A program made the translations under genes and the position numbers. A DNA stretch of 5,953 nt from NCBI GenBank assembly GCA_021782675.1, contig JAJXUS010000142.1, positions 1 through 5,953 of the forward strand, in the 5' to 3' direction. Each line of letters opens with the position of its first letter. The first letter of the stretch is position 1. A model generated the notes under the pieces. It made no database searches. It was not told the origin of the DNA and saw only the letters and a list, made by a program, of their open reading frames with translations. Source of the DNA: Acidobacteriota bacterium. Its GTDB lineage: Bacteria; Acidobacteriota; Terriglobia; Terriglobales; Acidobacteriaceae. Positions 5,147-5,953 of the stretch are shown piece after piece.

Positions 5147-5953
5147 ATGCACGTCCACGCAGCGCCCGAAGGCAGGACCGGAGCGGTGCTTCGCATCGCG
5201 CTTGTGCTGACGCTCGGCTATATTGTGCTGACGTTCGTGGCTGGCCTGCGTGCCCATAGCCTGGCGCTTCTCTCAGAAGCAGGGCACAACACTTCGGACC
5301 TTTTGGCGCTGGGGCTGTCTCTCCTTGCTGTGCGGCTGCACGCCAAGCCGGCGGACGACCGCAAGACATTCGGATACCGTCGCGCAGGCGTACTAGCCGC
5401 TTTCGTCAACAGCCTGGCGCTGATTGTCATCGCCATCTGGCTTGGGGTGGAGGCGTTCCACCGCCTGATGCACCCGGTTGTGGTTCAACCGAAGATCATG
5501 ATGGTCGTCGCCGCTGTGGGCGTGGCGATGAATGGCGTGATTGCGTGGATGCTGTGGCGCGCCGGCCGCGATGTGAATCTGCGGGCCGTGTTCATCCACA
5601 TGCTGGGCGATACGCTCTCAACGGCCGCAGTCATTGCTGGCGGTTTGGCGATCGCGATTACCGGCATCCAGTGGATCGATCCGCTGCTCTCTCTGCTGAT
5701 CGCTGCCATGATCTTCTGGTCTTCGCTGTCGATCATCCGGGAAACGCTGAATATTCTGCTGGAAGGGATGCCGGAGCATCTTGAGCTGGCGGAACTGCGG
5801 GCCGCGATGCGTCAGGTGCAGGGCGTCTGCGACGTTCACGATCTGCATGTCTGGAGTCTGAGCTCACAAGTAAATGCTCTGGCATGCCACGTGACAATCT
5901 CCGACATTCCTCCCTCGGAAAGCCAACGCATTCTGGCGAATATCAACGGGGAA
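5147..5953 (+). CDS. Cation diffusion facilitator family transporter, zinc type (C-terminus cut off by window edge)
   Basis: CDF proteins are inner-membrane dimers that export divalent metals, mainly Zn2+, in exchange for protons. The 269 codons present show six hydrophobic segments (roughly residues 14-34, 38-63, 80-105, 117-138, 146-172, 174-197) followed by the cytoplasmic ferredoxin-like domain with LLEGMP (204-209) and VHDLHVWSLSS (230-240). The transport site is intact: HNTSD (His47, Asp51) in TM2 and HMLGD (His151, Asp155) in TM5, the HxxxD/HxxxD pattern of zinc-type CDFs in the CzcD/ZnT group. Glu44 stands where many CDFs have Asp (DAGHN). There is no long His-rich loop. The family is usually about 300 residues, so perhaps 30-50 residues are missing. 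The ATG at 5147 is the first start after the in-frame stop at 5135-5137; there is no Shine-Dalgarno, so a leaderless message or a slightly later GTG start is possible. Metal specificity is inferred. Confidence 0.92.
   Translation, partial: MHVHAAPEGRTGAVLRIALVLTLGYIVLTFVAGLRAHSLALLSEAGHNTSDLLALGLSLLAVRLHAKPADDRKTFGYRRAGVLAAFVNSLALIVIAIWLGVEAFHRLMHPVVVQPKIMMVVAAVGVAMNGVIAWMLWRAGRDVNLRAVFIHMLGDTLSTAAVIAGGLAIAITGIQWIDPLLSLLIAAMIFWSSLSIIRETLNILLEGMPEHLELAELRAAMRQVQGVCDVHDLHVWSLSSQVNALACHVTISDIPPSESQRILANINGE

Noticed and set aside
4452..5369. 305-codon minus-strand frame opposite the ROK and CDF genes
   Set aside because: It spans two well-supported plus-strand genes and the gap between them, with low-complexity, Arg/Ala-rich translation.

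Overview
The window is a GC-rich, tightly packed bacterial chromosome segment. It holds seven protein genes: four on the minus strand (1-2653) and three on the plus strand (2778-5953). The first and last genes run off the window edges. I see no RNA gene, mobile element, CRISPR array or long repeat, and no gene-free stretch longer than about 130 bases. The PlsX N-terminus (AMGSDK..P.PEI.GA), the cysteine-free SthA and the overall set fit an Acidobacteriota-type genome, but that is a judgement from remembered family resemblance, not a search.

Minus strand, in order of transcription: a TenI/ThiE-superfamily protein (2653-2006), a YceD/DUF177 protein (1899-1348), ribosomal protein L32 RpmF (1216-1031) and phosphate acyltransferase PlsX (1017 to beyond base 1). 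The order yceD-rpmF-plsX is a classic bacterial arrangement that links ribosome biogenesis with the start of phospholipid synthesis. A good sigma-70-type promoter (TTGACG, 17-bp spacer, TAGTCT) and a near-perfect Shine-Dalgarno sit directly upstream of yceD. The three genes can therefore be transcribed separately from the TenI/ThiE-like gene.

A 124-base divergent intergenic region (2654-2777) carries a perfect TTGACA element facing right, with an imperfect dyad immediately after it. To the right lie sthA (soluble, energy-independent NAD(P)+ transhydrogenase) and, 9 bases after its stop, a divergent ROK-family sugar-kinase-like protein. Together they look like an operon joining pyridine-nucleotide balance to hexose metabolism. 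After a 68-base gap comes a cation diffusion facilitator (zinc-type efflux transporter), cut off by the right edge.

Most of the window is ordinary housekeeping DNA, and I do not see a convincing undescribed system. The points worth a second look are: the ROK protein, whose nucleotide-binding motifs are degenerate although the catalytic Asp and a modified zinc motif remain; the ThiE-like protein, which lacks both Mg-binding aspartates of true thiamine phosphate synthases and resembles the TenI domain of MutT-TenI fusions; a missing Asp in the first PlsX motif; the dyad in the sthA promoter region; and a possible leaderless start for the CDF transporter.
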